NCBI GenBank assembly: GCA_046160485.1
Contig: JBJXGV010000071.1
Location: forward strand, 1-64,000
DNA length: 64,000 nt
Origin: JBJXGV01 sp046160485
GTDB taxonomy: Bacteria; Orphanbacterota; Orphanbacteria; JBJXGV01
Reading direction: 5' to 3'
Shown here in pieces: positions 26,448-35,355 of this stretch (positions are counted from its first letter, which is position 1; every line of letters starts with the position of its first letter). A program made the position numbers and the translations under genes. The notes under the pieces are model-generated. The model saw only the letters and a program-made list of their open reading frames with translations, had not been told where the DNA came from and did not search any database.

Positions 26448-27914
26448 ATGTCTTGTAGACAATCGCGACTTTCGAGGTTCGCATTCGCTCTACTTGTCGC
26501 CGTTGGCGTCCTTCTGATCGGCGATGCGGCGAACTGCGAACCGACGGGAACAGGGTTTACGTATCAAGGACGGCTCACCGACGCCGGTGCTCTCTTAGAC
26601 GGGGACTTTTCGATGTCCTTCAGTCTGTGGAACGCAGCAGCGGGTGGCGCGCAGACCGGCCCGACTCTGGCGTTCGACGGAAGCGAGGGCAGCGCACCGC
26701 CCGTCGCCGTGAGCAACGGCGTCTTCACGGTGTGGCTCGACTTTGGCGCGAACCCGTACCTTGCGAACGAGGCGCGGTGGCTGGAAATCGCAGTTTCCGG
26801 ATCGACGCTTCTTCCGCGTCAGCCGCTCGCGCCGACGCCGTTCAGCCTCAACACGCGCGGTATCGTAGTGGACAACCTAGGTCGCGTAGGGCTTGGTACG
26901 ACGACTCCGTTGTCGCGGTTGCATGTCGCTGGCGACGTCAAAGTCGACGGGGAGAATGCGATCGAGCTCGGCGCCGGGTTGGCCAAGGAAGTCAACGCGG
27001 GGAAAATCGGGTATCAGACTTTCTCGACGGATGCGTTGGATATCGTCGGAGCTGGGAGCAACACGACCAACCGCAAAGTGAAGCTGTATGCGCAAGGCGG
27101 AACCACCGTCGACGGCAACGTCACGTTGAACGGCACGAAGGTCATCGAGCTCGGCGGCGGGCTTACCAAGCAAGCCGACGCGGGAAAAATCGGGTACCAG
27201 GCGTTCTCGTCGGACGCGTTGGACATCGTTGGAGCTGGGACCAGCGGTACCAACCGTAAGTTGAGGTTGTGGGCGGAAGGTGGGACCACCGTAGACGGCA
27301 ACATCACGGTGAACGGCAGGAAGGTCATCGAGCTCGGCGGCGGGCTGACCAAGGAAGCCGCCTCGGGAACTATCGGGTACCAGGTGTTCTCGACGGACGC
27401 GTTGGATATCGTCGGGGCCGGTACGGCAGGCCCGAACCGGAAAGTGATGTTGTGGGCCGACGGCGGAGTCACCATCACCGGCGAGCTCACGCTCCTTGGC
27501 GCCGACTTCTCGGAGCGCTTCGACGTGAACGGCGGCGAGGCCGAACCGGGGACAGTCGTGACGATCGACCCCGACGAGCCGGGCAAGCTTCGCGTCGCGC
27601 AGGAGGCGTACGACCACAGGGTGGCCGGGATCGTGAGCGGCGCCGGGGGCGTGCGCACCGCGCTGACGCTCGGGCAGGAGGGAACACTCGCGGACGGCGC
27701 GCATCGCATCGCGCTTTCGGGCCGCGTCTACACGAGGGTCGACGCGACGTTCGGCGCGATCTTTCCAGGCGATCTCTTGACGACGTCGTCGACGCCCGGG
27801 CACGCGATGAAGGCGACGGACGATGGGCGCTCGCGCGGCGCGATCCTGGGCAAGGCGATGACTGGTCTTTCGAGCGGTCGCGGACTCGTTCTCGTCCTCG
27901 TGAGCCTACAGTGA
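26448..27914 (+). CDS. secreted tail-fibre/collar-like repeat protein
   Basis: This 488-residue protein has a signal peptide (FAFALLVAVGVLLIGDAANC). After a beta-rich N-terminal domain (GFTYQGRLTDAGALLDGDFS) come three consecutive 61-residue repeats (each with IELGGGLTK, GYQ.FS.DALDIVGAG and a GGTTVDGNVTLNG end) and a C-terminal domain (FSERFDVNGGEAEPGTVVTI, ending RGLVLVLVSLQ) like those that trimerise or self-process in tail fibres. AGGGG precedes the ATG. It ends in a 4-bp overlap with the PLC-like gene. It is probably a surface or extracellular fibre. Confidence 0.75.
   Translation: MSCRQSRLSRFAFALLVAVGVLLIGDAANCEPTGTGFTYQGRLTDAGALLDGDFSMSFSLWNAAAGGAQTGPTLAFDGSEGSAPPVAVSNGVFTVWLDFGANPYLANEARWLEIAVSGSTLLPRQPLAPTPFSLNTRGIVVDNLGRVGLGTTTPLSRLHVAGDVKVDGENAIELGAGLAKEVNAGKIGYQTFSTDALDIVGAGSNTTNRKVKLYAQGGTTVDGNVTLNGTKVIELGGGLTKQADAGKIGYQAFSSDALDIVGAGTSGTNRKLRLWAEGGTTVDGNITVNGRKVIELGGGLTKEAASGTIGYQVFSTDALDIVGAGTAGPNRKVMLWADGGVTITGELTLLGADFSERFDVNGGEAEPGTVVTIDPDEPGKLRVAQEAYDHRVAGIVSGAGGVRTALTLGQEGTLADGAHRIALSGRVYTRVDATFGAIFPGDLLTTSSTPGHAMKATDDGRSRGAILGKAMTGLSSGRGLVLVLVSLQ
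26955..27503 (+). repeat. three 183-bp in-frame coding repeats
   Basis: Units start at 26955, 27138 and 27321 with a period of exactly 183 bp. Each encodes 61 residues; the units share the core pattern IELGxGLTK and ALDIVGAG and have diverged at silent and a few coding positions. This indicates an old duplication kept in frame, typical of fibre shafts. Confidence 0.85.
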
Positions 27915-29050
27915 CCGCGCCGCGCGCAATGAATGGGAGGCGGCCCGTGCTCCGTGGCGCCGTCACCGCCGCGCTCGTCGCGGCGTTCGCGTCGACGTTT
28001 CACGCCGCAGTGGCGCACGCCGCGTATCAGTGGGAGTACACGCCGCGCGGAGGCGAGGTGCGGCTCAATCAGAGCATCTTCAAGGCGAGCCACAACTCGC
28101 AGGATCGCAACGAATCGTTCGCTGCACAGATCGACGACTTCAACTGCTGGGGCATCGAGTTCGACATGTGTTGGTCCGGCGGCCAGATTCACGTCGACCA
28201 CTGCGACGCCGCCGCGGGCGACGGGTGTGACGCGAACCGCGAGACGATTCTCGAGGAGCTGCAAGATTTGAACGGCGCACGGACGGACGAATTCAAGATT
28301 ACGTTCATCATGTTCGAGGTGAAGTGCGAGGGGGATTTCCCCGCGGGGTTCGACATCGCGCAGGCCGTGTGGAACGCGTTCGTTCTCGTGTTCCCGGAGT
28401 CGTGGGTTTATACGCCGACGGAGTTTCTCTCCACCCCGGGTGACAGCGCGCGCTGGCCCTCCTGGGCGGAGCTTGACCGGCGTGGCAAGCACTACATCCT
28501 GTTCCTTCAGGGCCCGGGCGCCCCGGGCCATCCCAAGTTTTTCGCGACGCGTTCGTCACGGCCTTTGGCGCCGCCGCAGACGCCGAGCAACGTGGTGTTG
28601 TGGAACGATCGCTACGCCCAGGGGGAGGCGCTCAGCTCCGCGGAGCGCGGAGACTTCTGGCTCTCGCGATCATGGCCCCCATATTTCTGCAGCAACGACT
28701 CAGAGAACCAAAACTACTGGAACGACGCGGTCGGGAAAGGATTCAACCTCGTCGCCACCAATTGCATCTCGAACACGTACACGATGACGGATTGGAGAGT
28801 CCATCCGCCGCAGCCGATCTGGGTCGATCGCACGAGCGGTGACGACAACCGCGAGTGGGGGACGCTGGGGTACCAGTTCTACAGCGTCGGCAACGGGGAC
28901 GGCGAGGGGCTAATCGGCTCGCTGCGGCGCGCGACGAACCAGGTCTTCGTCTCGGTGGAAGCGGGCGACTACGGCGTGGAGGCCGCGCCCTACACAATCT
29001 CGGGCAGCATGAGAATCGGCGCGCGCGGCGGCGCCGTGATCATTCGCTGA
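27911..29050 (+). CDS. secreted PI-PLC-like phosphodiesterase
   Basis: The protein of 379 residues (GTG start; 373 if ATG 27929 is used) has a signal peptide ending AAVAHAA. The mature part opens like the X domain of PI-PLC-type TIM barrels: IFKASHNSQDRNESF with a candidate catalytic His, then FNCWGIEFDMCWSGGQIHVD with the acidic pair and second His. No Y domain is present, as in bacterial enzymes of this superfamily. It may hydrolyse phospholipid or phosphodiester head groups outside the cell. It overlaps the fibre-like gene by 4 bp (GTGA). Confidence 0.7.
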   Translation: MTAPRAMNGRRPVLRGAVTAALVAAFASTFHAAVAHAAYQWEYTPRGGEVRLNQSIFKASHNSQDRNESFAAQIDDFNCWGIEFDMCWSGGQIHVDHCDAAAGDGCDANRETILEELQDLNGARTDEFKITFIMFEVKCEGDFPAGFDIAQAVWNAFVLVFPESWVYTPTEFLSTPGDSARWPSWAELDRRGKHYILFLQGPGAPGHPKFFATRSSRPLAPPQTPSNVVLWNDRYAQGEALSSAERGDFWLSRSWPPYFCSNDSENQNYWNDAVGKGFNLVATNCISNTYTMTDWRVHPPQPIWVDRTSGDDNREWGTLGYQFYSVGNGDGEGLIGSLRRATNQVFVSVEAGDYGVEAAPYTISGSMRIGARGGAVIIR

Positions 29051-29060
29051 GGTGACTGCG

Positions 29061-30752
29061 ATGATTGCATACATCCAGCAGGTGCGAGTCCGTCTGGCAC
29101 GAAGCGCGGTGTTCGCCGCTGTGATTGGTTTCCTTGGGGGAGGGTGGTCGGGTTCGGAGGCGATCGAGCTGGTGTCCGGCGTCGCCGCCGGCGGGGGCGG
29201 CGCGAGCGTCGCGGGGACGCTTCGCGCGGAGGGAACGATCGGCGAAGCGGGCGCCGGGAGCGCGGCGGGCGGCGGCGCAACGACGCTTCGAGTCGATGCG
29301 GGGTTCTGGGCCGCCGGCGGCGGGTCGAACGATTGCCTCGCCGCGAGCGAGAACGAATGCGGAACGATTCGCGTCACGTGGTGCGCGATACCGGGTGCGA
29401 CTTCCTACCGGCTCTCGCGCGACGGCGCTGCGGTCTACGAGGGAGCCGAGCGCACCTTTATCGATGCGGCGACAGGCGAACACACGTACGTTGTCGAGGC
29501 GTTCGTCGGCGGCGCGTGGTCACCGCCGTCCGCGCCGCGCACGGGCACGGGATTGGCGCTGCCGAACGCGGCGTGGAGCGGCGGGCCGGTGCTCGCCGGC
29601 GAAGTTCCCTTCGCGATCCAGTTCGCGGATGAGTCGGAGGGCGCGCCGAGCGCGTGGCGTTGGACGTTCGGAGACGGTGATTCGAGCGCCGCGCAGAACC
29701 CAGCACACGTGTACCTCCGCGCGGGCACCTTCGACGTCACGCTCGCGATCGATACGGACTGCGGGCCCAGTTCGCTCACCCGCACGGCCTTCGTGACGGT
29801 GACCGACACGACCGCCCCGGCGACGGTCGAAGGAGTGACTGTGAGGCGCGTCGCGCAGAACACGCTGCGCGTCGATTGGTCGCCCAGCGGCGCGCCAGAC
29901 TTGGATCGCTACCGCCTTTACCGCTACCGCGCCGCTCGACCGGAGTCGGCGCAGGTCGTCGGCGAGCCCGCGGACACGAGCTTCGTCGACAATGTTCCGG
30001 GGCCGGGCCGCTATTGCTATCGAGTCGGAACTCTCGATCTGTCGGGAAACGAGAGCGCACTCACCACGCCTCGCTGCGCTTTGACGCTCGCAGTGGTTGC
30101 GGTGCGCGACGTCGAGGTGACTCGGCGAGGAGGAGCGCCGACCGCGCGGACGGCGTCCGCGAGTAACGCGCTGGCCGCGGTCGCGTCGCGCGAGGATTTC
30201 GCCGCGCCCGGTGTTGCGCGCGTGTCGTGGGCGCTGGACTCGCCGAACGACGGAGCATGGTTCGACGTGCACCGCGACGCGGGCGCCGGGTCGCCGCTCG
30301 TGAAGATCAACGACTCACCGATCGCGTCCGACGCTCTTCTCGAAGTCGTCGACCGATCGCTTCCTTCCGATTCACCGGATCGTTTCCGCTACTGGATCGT
30401 CGCCTCCGACGACGACGGCGAGATCGAGCGCTTCGGACCCTTCGACCTGCCGATCTCGGAGCCGTCGCCGTCGCCGTCGCTTGCGATCACCGCGGGCACG
30501 GTCGTGCGTGGCGACGCCGGATGGATGTTCGACCTCGCGTTGCCGATCGCGACCGACGCGACGCTGACGGTCTTCGACGCGCAAGGCCGGCGTCTTGCGG
30601 AACCGCATCGCGGGACACTGCAGGCGGGTCACCACCGGCTCTCATGGAACGCGCATGGTGACGATGGGAAGCGTGCCGCGTCCGGCGTCTACTTCGCGCG
30701 GCTTACGACACCGCTCGGTGATCGCACGCTGCGAGCGGTCATCGTGCGCTGA
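29061..30752 (+). CDS. secreted multidomain protein (PKD, FnIII-like, FlgD-like Ig C-terminus)
   Basis: This 563-residue exported protein starts at an ATG preceded by GAGGTGA. After a glycine-rich region (GGGGASVAGTLRAEGTIGEA) come a fibronectin-like segment, a PKD domain (WRWTFGDGDSSAAQNPAHVY), another FnIII-like unit (LRVDWSPSGAPDLDRYRLYR) and a second beta-sandwich. The last 70 residues are a FlgD-like Ig domain (TVFDAQGRRLAEPHRG, ending SGVYFARLTT). It is an adhesin- or scaffold-like surface protein. It is the last gene of the exported-protein operon. Confidence 0.8.
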   Translation: MIAYIQQVRVRLARSAVFAAVIGFLGGGWSGSEAIELVSGVAAGGGGASVAGTLRAEGTIGEAGAGSAAGGGATTLRVDAGFWAAGGGSNDCLAASENECGTIRVTWCAIPGATSYRLSRDGAAVYEGAERTFIDAATGEHTYVVEAFVGGAWSPPSAPRTGTGLALPNAAWSGGPVLAGEVPFAIQFADESEGAPSAWRWTFGDGDSSAAQNPAHVYLRAGTFDVTLAIDTDCGPSSLTRTAFVTVTDTTAPATVEGVTVRRVAQNTLRVDWSPSGAPDLDRYRLYRYRAARPESAQVVGEPADTSFVDNVPGPGRYCYRVGTLDLSGNESALTTPRCALTLAVVAVRDVEVTRRGGAPTARTASASNALAAVASREDFAAPGVARVSWALDSPNDGAWFDVHRDAGAGSPLVKINDSPIASDALLEVVDRSLPSDSPDRFRYWIVASDDDGEIERFGPFDLPISEPSPSPSLAITAGTVVRGDAGWMFDLALPIATDATLTVFDAQGRRLAEPHRGTLQAGHHRLSWNAHGDDGKRAASGVYFARLTTPLGDRTLRAVIVR

Positions 30753-30890
30753 TATGGATCGGCGCGCGAGTCGGTCGTTGCACGCTGTGTGACGTCGCGG
30801 TCCCAATTCTTGCGAGCAGCGGTTATACTGCGCGCGTCGACCTCGCTCGACGACTCTCGTGATCGCACGTCGAGCCCGCAGAAGGGGACC

Positions 30891-31493
30891 GTGTCGTTGG
30901 ATTCAGCGTCCGAGTCATTCGCGGAATTGCTTCGCGGCGCGAACGCCGGTCAGAGACACGCGCTCGATCAGCTCATCCCGATCGTGTTCGAGGAGCTCAA
31001 GGCCGTCGCACGGCGCAGGCTGCGCGCCAATCGCGAAGGACAAACGGTCAATACGACCGAGCTGGTTCACGAGGCATACATCCGGCTCGCCGGCCCCAAC
31101 GTGGTGATCGCCGACCGCATCCATTTCTTCGCACTCGCGGCGCGCATCATGCGGCAGATCCTCGTCGATCGCGCGCGCGCGCGCGGGCGGGGGAAGCGCG
31201 GCGGCCACGCCATCGTCGAGAGCCTCGATAGCGCCGCGGAGGTCGAGGTCACATCCGACCCGTTCCTGATCGATCTCGATCGGGCCCTCGAGAAACTTCG
31301 CACAGTCGAGACGCGGCCCGCGCAGGTGATCGAGATGGTTTTCTTCGGCGGGCTCACGCAGTCCGAGGTCGCCGAGGTGCTCGGCGTCTCTGCCTCGACC
31401 GTGGAACGCGAGCTGCGTTTCGCGAAGCGGTGGCTTCGGCACCAACTCGGCTACGCCGATTCCTCCGACGCCTCGGGAGACGAGACGGCGTGA
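30891..31493 (+). CDS. ECF-like sigma factor of the kinase-linked group
   Basis: This 200-residue sigma factor (ESFAELLRGANAGQRHALDQ, VNTTELVHEAYIRLAG, AARIMRQILVDRARARGRGK, SEVAEVLGVSASTVERELRF) belongs to the group often named TIGR02999, found beside Ser/Thr kinases in Acidobacteria, Planctomycetes and related phyla. The GTG at 30891 follows AAGGGGACC. Its stop overlaps the start of the kinase gene by 4 bp, so the two products are made together. No anti-sigma gene is adjacent, and the kinase may take that role. Confidence 0.88.
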   Translation: MSLDSASESFAELLRGANAGQRHALDQLIPIVFEELKAVARRRLRANREGQTVNTTELVHEAYIRLAGPNVVIADRIHFFALAARIMRQILVDRARARGRGKRGGHAIVESLDSAAEVEVTSDPFLIDLDRALEKLRTVETRPAQVIEMVFFGGLTQSEVAEVLGVSASTVERELRFAKRWLRHQLGYADSSDASGDETA

Positions 31494-34213
31494 CGGACGA
31501 CGACAGGTGGCGGAAGATCCGGCGCGTCTACTTATCCGCGGCGGAACGCCCCCACGCCGAGCGCGACGAGTACCTCCGCGAGGCCTGTGGCGACGACGAC
31601 GCGCTGCGGCGCCACGTCGAGGCGCTGCTCGACGGCGAGGCCCACGCGGCGACGCCTGACGGCGAGACGATCCAACGTCGCGTCGACCGGGCGTATGAAG
31701 ACCTCGTCGATGAGGAGCCGCTTCGCGGCGGCGATCCGATCGGCGCGTATCGAATCATTCGTGAAATCGCGTCCGGCGGCATGGGGCGCGTCTACCTCGC
31801 GGCGCGCGCCGACGAACAGTTCGAGAAGCAGGTCGCGATCAAGGTCGTCACCGCGAGCTTCGCGGAGCCGCGCGCCCTTTTTCGGTTTCGCCGCGAACGC
31901 CAGATTCTCGCGGCCCTCGAGCACCCCAACATCGCGCGGCTTCTCGACGGCGGCGTCAGCGCCGAGGGGTACCCGTTCCTCGTCATGGAGTTCGTCGACG
32001 GCGTCGCGATCACGGAGTACTGCAAAGCCGCGCGACCCTCCGTGAAAGAACGGCTGACGATCTTTCTCGATGTTTGCCGCGCGGTGGAGTACGCGCACGC
32101 GCGCCTCGTGGCGCACCGCGACCTCAAGCCGGGGAACATCCTCGTCACGCCCGGCGGCGTGCCGATGCTGCTCGATTTCGGAATCGCGAAACTCTTAAGC
32201 GGCGACGATCACGAGCTCTCCGCCGCGGGCGCCACGCTCACGCAGCACGCCGACCGGCTCTTCACGCCGGCGTACGCGAGCCCCGAACAGGTCCGCGGCC
32301 AGGCGACGACGACGGCGACCGACGTCTACTCGCTGGGCGTCATTCTGTACGAGATGCTCGCCGGCGCGCCGCCGTACCGCGTGTCGGCCGTGCGACCGGG
32401 CGAGATGGAGCGGCTCATCTGCGAGATCGATCCGCCGCGACCGTCGGAGACGAACCGGCAGCTCCGCGGCGACCTCGACCGCATCGTCCTCCACGCGCTT
32501 CAGAAAGATCCCGCGCGGCGGTACTTGTCCGTCGAACAGTTCGCCTCGGACATTCGCCGCCATCTCGACGGCTACCCGGTTGTCGCGCGGCCCGACGGCT
32601 GGACGTACCGCACCGGCAAGTTCGCGCACCGTCATTGGAGAAGCCTCCTCGCAGGCGCGGCGATCGTCGTCACCCTTCTCGTATCGGCGGTCTCGCTTTG
32701 GCGCGCCGCCGAGAGCACTGCGCGCGAGCGCGACCGCGCCAGCGTGATGGCCGGCTTCCTCGTCGACATCTTCCGCATCGCGGATCCGAGCGAGTCGCGC
32801 GGGAACACGGTCACCGCGCGCGAGATTCTCGACCAGGCGAGGGATCGCATCACGGCGGACGCGAAGATGGATCCCGCGCAGCGCGCCGACCTGATGGACA
32901 CGATGGGGATGGTCTATCGGGCGCTCGGTTTGTACGCGGACGCGAAGCCGCTTGTGGCGAAGGCTCTCGACCTCCGGCGCGAGGTCTACGGTGAGACGCA
33001 TGAGTCGGTCGCGGCGAGCCTCGACAACCTGGCCTCGGTCGCACAGGAGGAAGGGGACCTCGCGACCGCTGAAACGCTCTTCTGCCGCGCGCTCGAATCG
33101 CGCGAGCGCATCCTCGGGGAATCGCATCCGCTCACGAACGACAGCGCGACGAATCTCGGCGTGCTCCTGCACCAGCAGGCGCGATACCAAGAGTCGGAGG
33201 CGCTCTTGCGGCGGGCGCTCGCGGCGCGGCAGGCGCAGGAGCCGCGGGACGACGCACGGCTCGCGGAGGCGCTGTCGAACCTCGCGAGTTCGCGAGAGGA
33301 GCAGGGCGATTATTCCGAGGCGGAGCGGCTTCACCGCGAGGCGCTCGCCGTCAAGGTCGCGGTGCTCGGCGAGGACCACCCCGGCACGGCGACGACGATC
33401 AACAATCTGGCGTTTCTCGTCGAGAACCGCGGCGAATATCGTGAAGCGGAGGCGCTCTACCGGCGCGCGGTTGCCATCGGGCGCGCGGTGAAGGGGAGCA
33501 AGCACCCGGATATCGCGACGTGGCTCAACAACCTCGGCGTCAACCTCGAGTCGCAGGGGCGTTACGCCGAGGCGGCGGAAGCGCTCACCGAGTGCCGGAC
33601 GATTCGGCGCGAGGCGCTCGGGCCCACGCACTACCTCATCGCGAGCGACACACACCGTCTCGGCGCGCTCCTCAACGCCGAAGGACGAACTGCCGAGGCC
33701 GAACGCGAGCTGACGCACGCGCTCGAGATGCGAATTGCGCAGTTCGGCGAGAGTCACACGAGCGTCGCGTCGACTCTCTCGGAACTCGCACGCGCACGCA
33801 CGTCGAGCGGCGATCTCGACGAGGCGTGCGCCCTTTACGAGCGCGCCCTTGCGATCCTCCGCGCCAAGCTGGGCGACGCGCATCCTCGGACGGCGGCCGT
33901 CCAGATCGGTTTCGCGCACGCCGGCCGCGCGCGGGGCGACGCGCCCGCCGACGCCGAGCCCCACGTGCGCGCCGCGATCGCGGTGCTCAACGGATCGCTC
34001 GGCCCGAGGCACCTCACGATCGCGCGCGCGCAGTTCGTTCTGGGCGAACTGCTTGCCGCTCAGGGCAAGAACGCCGAGGCTCAGGCACTTCTGGAGAGTG
34101 CGCTGGCAACCCGTCGCGGCGTTCTGCCCGCCGGTCATCCGGATATCGCCGCAGCCGACGCCCTTCTGAAGCGCGTAAGCGATGCGGCGCGCAACCCTCA
34201 GTCGGGCCCATGA
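31490..34213 (+). CDS. membrane Ser/Thr protein kinase with kinesin-light-chain-type TPR repeats
   Basis: This 907-residue protein has a PknB-type kinase domain with a complete active site: glycine loop IASGGMGRVY (94-103), K118, HRDLKPGN with catalytic D211, and D229 of DFG. A single membrane helix (SLLAGAAIVVTLLVSAVSLW) lies near residue 390. The rest consists of about ten TPR units of 42 residues (AxxLxNLAxxxxxxGxYxEAE) that would face the periplasm and bind a ligand or protein. GTG start, 4-bp overlap with the sigma gene. It likely senses a signal outside and adjusts sigma-factor activity inside. Confidence 0.92.
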   Translation: MTDDDRWRKIRRVYLSAAERPHAERDEYLREACGDDDALRRHVEALLDGEAHAATPDGETIQRRVDRAYEDLVDEEPLRGGDPIGAYRIIREIASGGMGRVYLAARADEQFEKQVAIKVVTASFAEPRALFRFRRERQILAALEHPNIARLLDGGVSAEGYPFLVMEFVDGVAITEYCKAARPSVKERLTIFLDVCRAVEYAHARLVAHRDLKPGNILVTPGGVPMLLDFGIAKLLSGDDHELSAAGATLTQHADRLFTPAYASPEQVRGQATTTATDVYSLGVILYEMLAGAPPYRVSAVRPGEMERLICEIDPPRPSETNRQLRGDLDRIVLHALQKDPARRYLSVEQFASDIRRHLDGYPVVARPDGWTYRTGKFAHRHWRSLLAGAAIVVTLLVSAVSLWRAAESTARERDRASVMAGFLVDIFRIADPSESRGNTVTAREILDQARDRITADAKMDPAQRADLMDTMGMVYRALGLYADAKPLVAKALDLRREVYGETHESVAASLDNLASVAQEEGDLATAETLFCRALESRERILGESHPLTNDSATNLGVLLHQQARYQESEALLRRALAARQAQEPRDDARLAEALSNLASSREEQGDYSEAERLHREALAVKVAVLGEDHPGTATTINNLAFLVENRGEYREAEALYRRAVAIGRAVKGSKHPDIATWLNNLGVNLESQGRYAEAAEALTECRTIRREALGPTHYLIASDTHRLGALLNAEGRTAEAERELTHALEMRIAQFGESHTSVASTLSELARARTSSGDLDEACALYERALAILRAKLGDAHPRTAAVQIGFAHAGRARGDAPADAEPHVRAAIAVLNGSLGPRHLTIARAQFVLGELLAAQGKNAEAQALLESALATRRGVLPAGHPDIAAADALLKRVSDAARNPQSGP

Positions 34214-34272
34214 CGGAGTTCCGTCCCGCGCAAGCCATGCGACACACAACCCTCAGTCGGGCCCATGACGGA
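34192..34272. repeat. 26-bp direct repeat spanning the kinase stop codon
   Basis: The 26 bases 34192-34217, which contain the last codons and stop of the kinase gene, recur exactly at 34247-34272 (offset 55 bp). Flanking bases also match partly, so about 40 bp seem duplicated. The first copy continues into a small hairpin GACGG-AGTT-CCGTC, which might serve as terminator. Confidence 0.8.
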
Positions 34273-34596
34273 ACTGCGTCGCGTTCGACGTTCTTAGGGT
34301 TAGGCGCGGCTCTCGACACGCCATCCGGCCGCCACCGAAATCACACGTGCGCCTTTGAGCGGGAGCGCGACGAAACGAGATGGTAGAAGACACCAAGCTC
34401 GCTATCGATAAAGCAGCGAGCGGCACACGCGAGGAAGAGATGCCGGGCAATGACGAGCCTCTTCGCGACGCGATCCTCGCGTGGTACGAGCGCAGAGTCG
34501 TGCGAGCGCTGAGAGTGTTTCTTCACGCGACGCCCGAGCCGCGCGACCACGAAGACGGCGCGCGAGCGGGGCCGGCGATCGAGTAGGCCGCGAGGA
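34214..34596. other. intergenic region with a weak small ORF
   Basis: 383 bp between the kinase and the convergent CPBP gene. Besides the direct repeat there is an open frame 34380-34586 (plus) of 68 residues starting MVEDTKLAIDKAASG. Its amino-acid composition is reasonable (helical, charged) but it has no good ribosome site and no recognised family, so it is not called as a gene. A lone GTTAGGC at 34299 has no partner and is not a recombination site. Confidence 0.45.
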
Positions 34597-35355
34597 TCAG
34601 TGCGGCGTGTGCGGCTCCGGTGGTGGATTCCCTTCCACCGCGTCGTCTCGGTCCGAGCCCTCGCGCAGCGCCAACCACGCAATAGTTCCCTGGCCGAGAT
34701 CGAGGATCGCGTGCAGCGCGATCGCCGGCCAGAGCGAGCCGAAGATTGCTACTAACAGCGTGAAGAGAGCGCCGACAATTCCAGTGCGAAGGACGCCGTT
34801 CCATCCCTGGTACAGATGCCCAATCGCGAAGAATGGCAGGGACAGCGCCGCGGCGCCCCACCAGCCGAGCCACGGCGAGAAGGCGTAGACAAAGTAGCCG
34901 CGATACAGAAACTCTTCGCAGAACCCCGCGGTCAGCGCCACTCCGCCGAACCAATACAGCTCCGTCCGCGTGTGCGGCAGTACATTGGCGAGTTCTCCAG
35001 AAAACTGCTTCCGCACTCCTGCCCGCACATCGGCGTTGCGGGCGACGGTCGCGACCCCATAGACCTGGTAGGCCGCGAGCAGCAGAACCACTGCGATGGC
35101 CATCCACAGCCGCCACCCGTCCGGCACGGAGAATCCGAATGACGCCCAGGATCGATCGCTCCCTACCCACAGCGCTGCCCCGACAGCGATCAGCGGCCAC
35201 GCGGTAGCGATGGACAGCCTGCAGAGCCACATCCGAGCCCGAGCCGGATCGACTTGCAATCGGCGATGAAACGCGGGCCAAAAGACGAAGTAGTCCCACA
35301 GCGGAACACCGATCGCGAACAGCGCCACGTAGAGCAGGTCGAGGGTCGTCGTCAT
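34597..35355 (-). CDS. CPBP-family intramembrane metalloprotease
   Basis: This 252-residue protein with about seven membrane helices carries the CPBP/ABI motifs: GFCEEFLYRGYF (EExxxR), FFAIGHLYQGWNG and ALHAILDLGQG. In eukaryotes related CAAX proteases trim prenylated proteins; bacterial members are often linked to bacteriocin immunity or sigma-factor control. ATG at 35355 overlaps the stop of the upstream NmrA-like gene by 4 bp; AGGAGG lies about 13 bases upstream. Confidence 0.85.
   Translation of the reverse strand: MTTTLDLLYVALFAIGVPLWDYFVFWPAFHRRLQVDPARARMWLCRLSIATAWPLIAVGAALWVGSDRSWASFGFSVPDGWRLWMAIAVVLLLAAYQVYGVATVARNADVRAGVRKQFSGELANVLPHTRTELYWFGGVALTAGFCEEFLYRGYFVYAFSPWLGWWGAAALSLPFFAIGHLYQGWNGVLRTGIVGALFTLLVAIFGSLWPAIALHAILDLGQGTIAWLALREGSDRDDAVEGNPPPEPHTPH

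Noticed and set aside
34299..34305. GTTAGGC resembling an attC R' box near 34.3 kb
   Set aside because: No RYYYAAC partner at 50-140 bp with a palindrome between them, so it is taken as chance.
34380..34586. 68-residue plus-strand frame after the kinase operon
   Set aside because: No suitable ribosome site, no recognised family and flanked by repeats; noted in the intergenic entry only.
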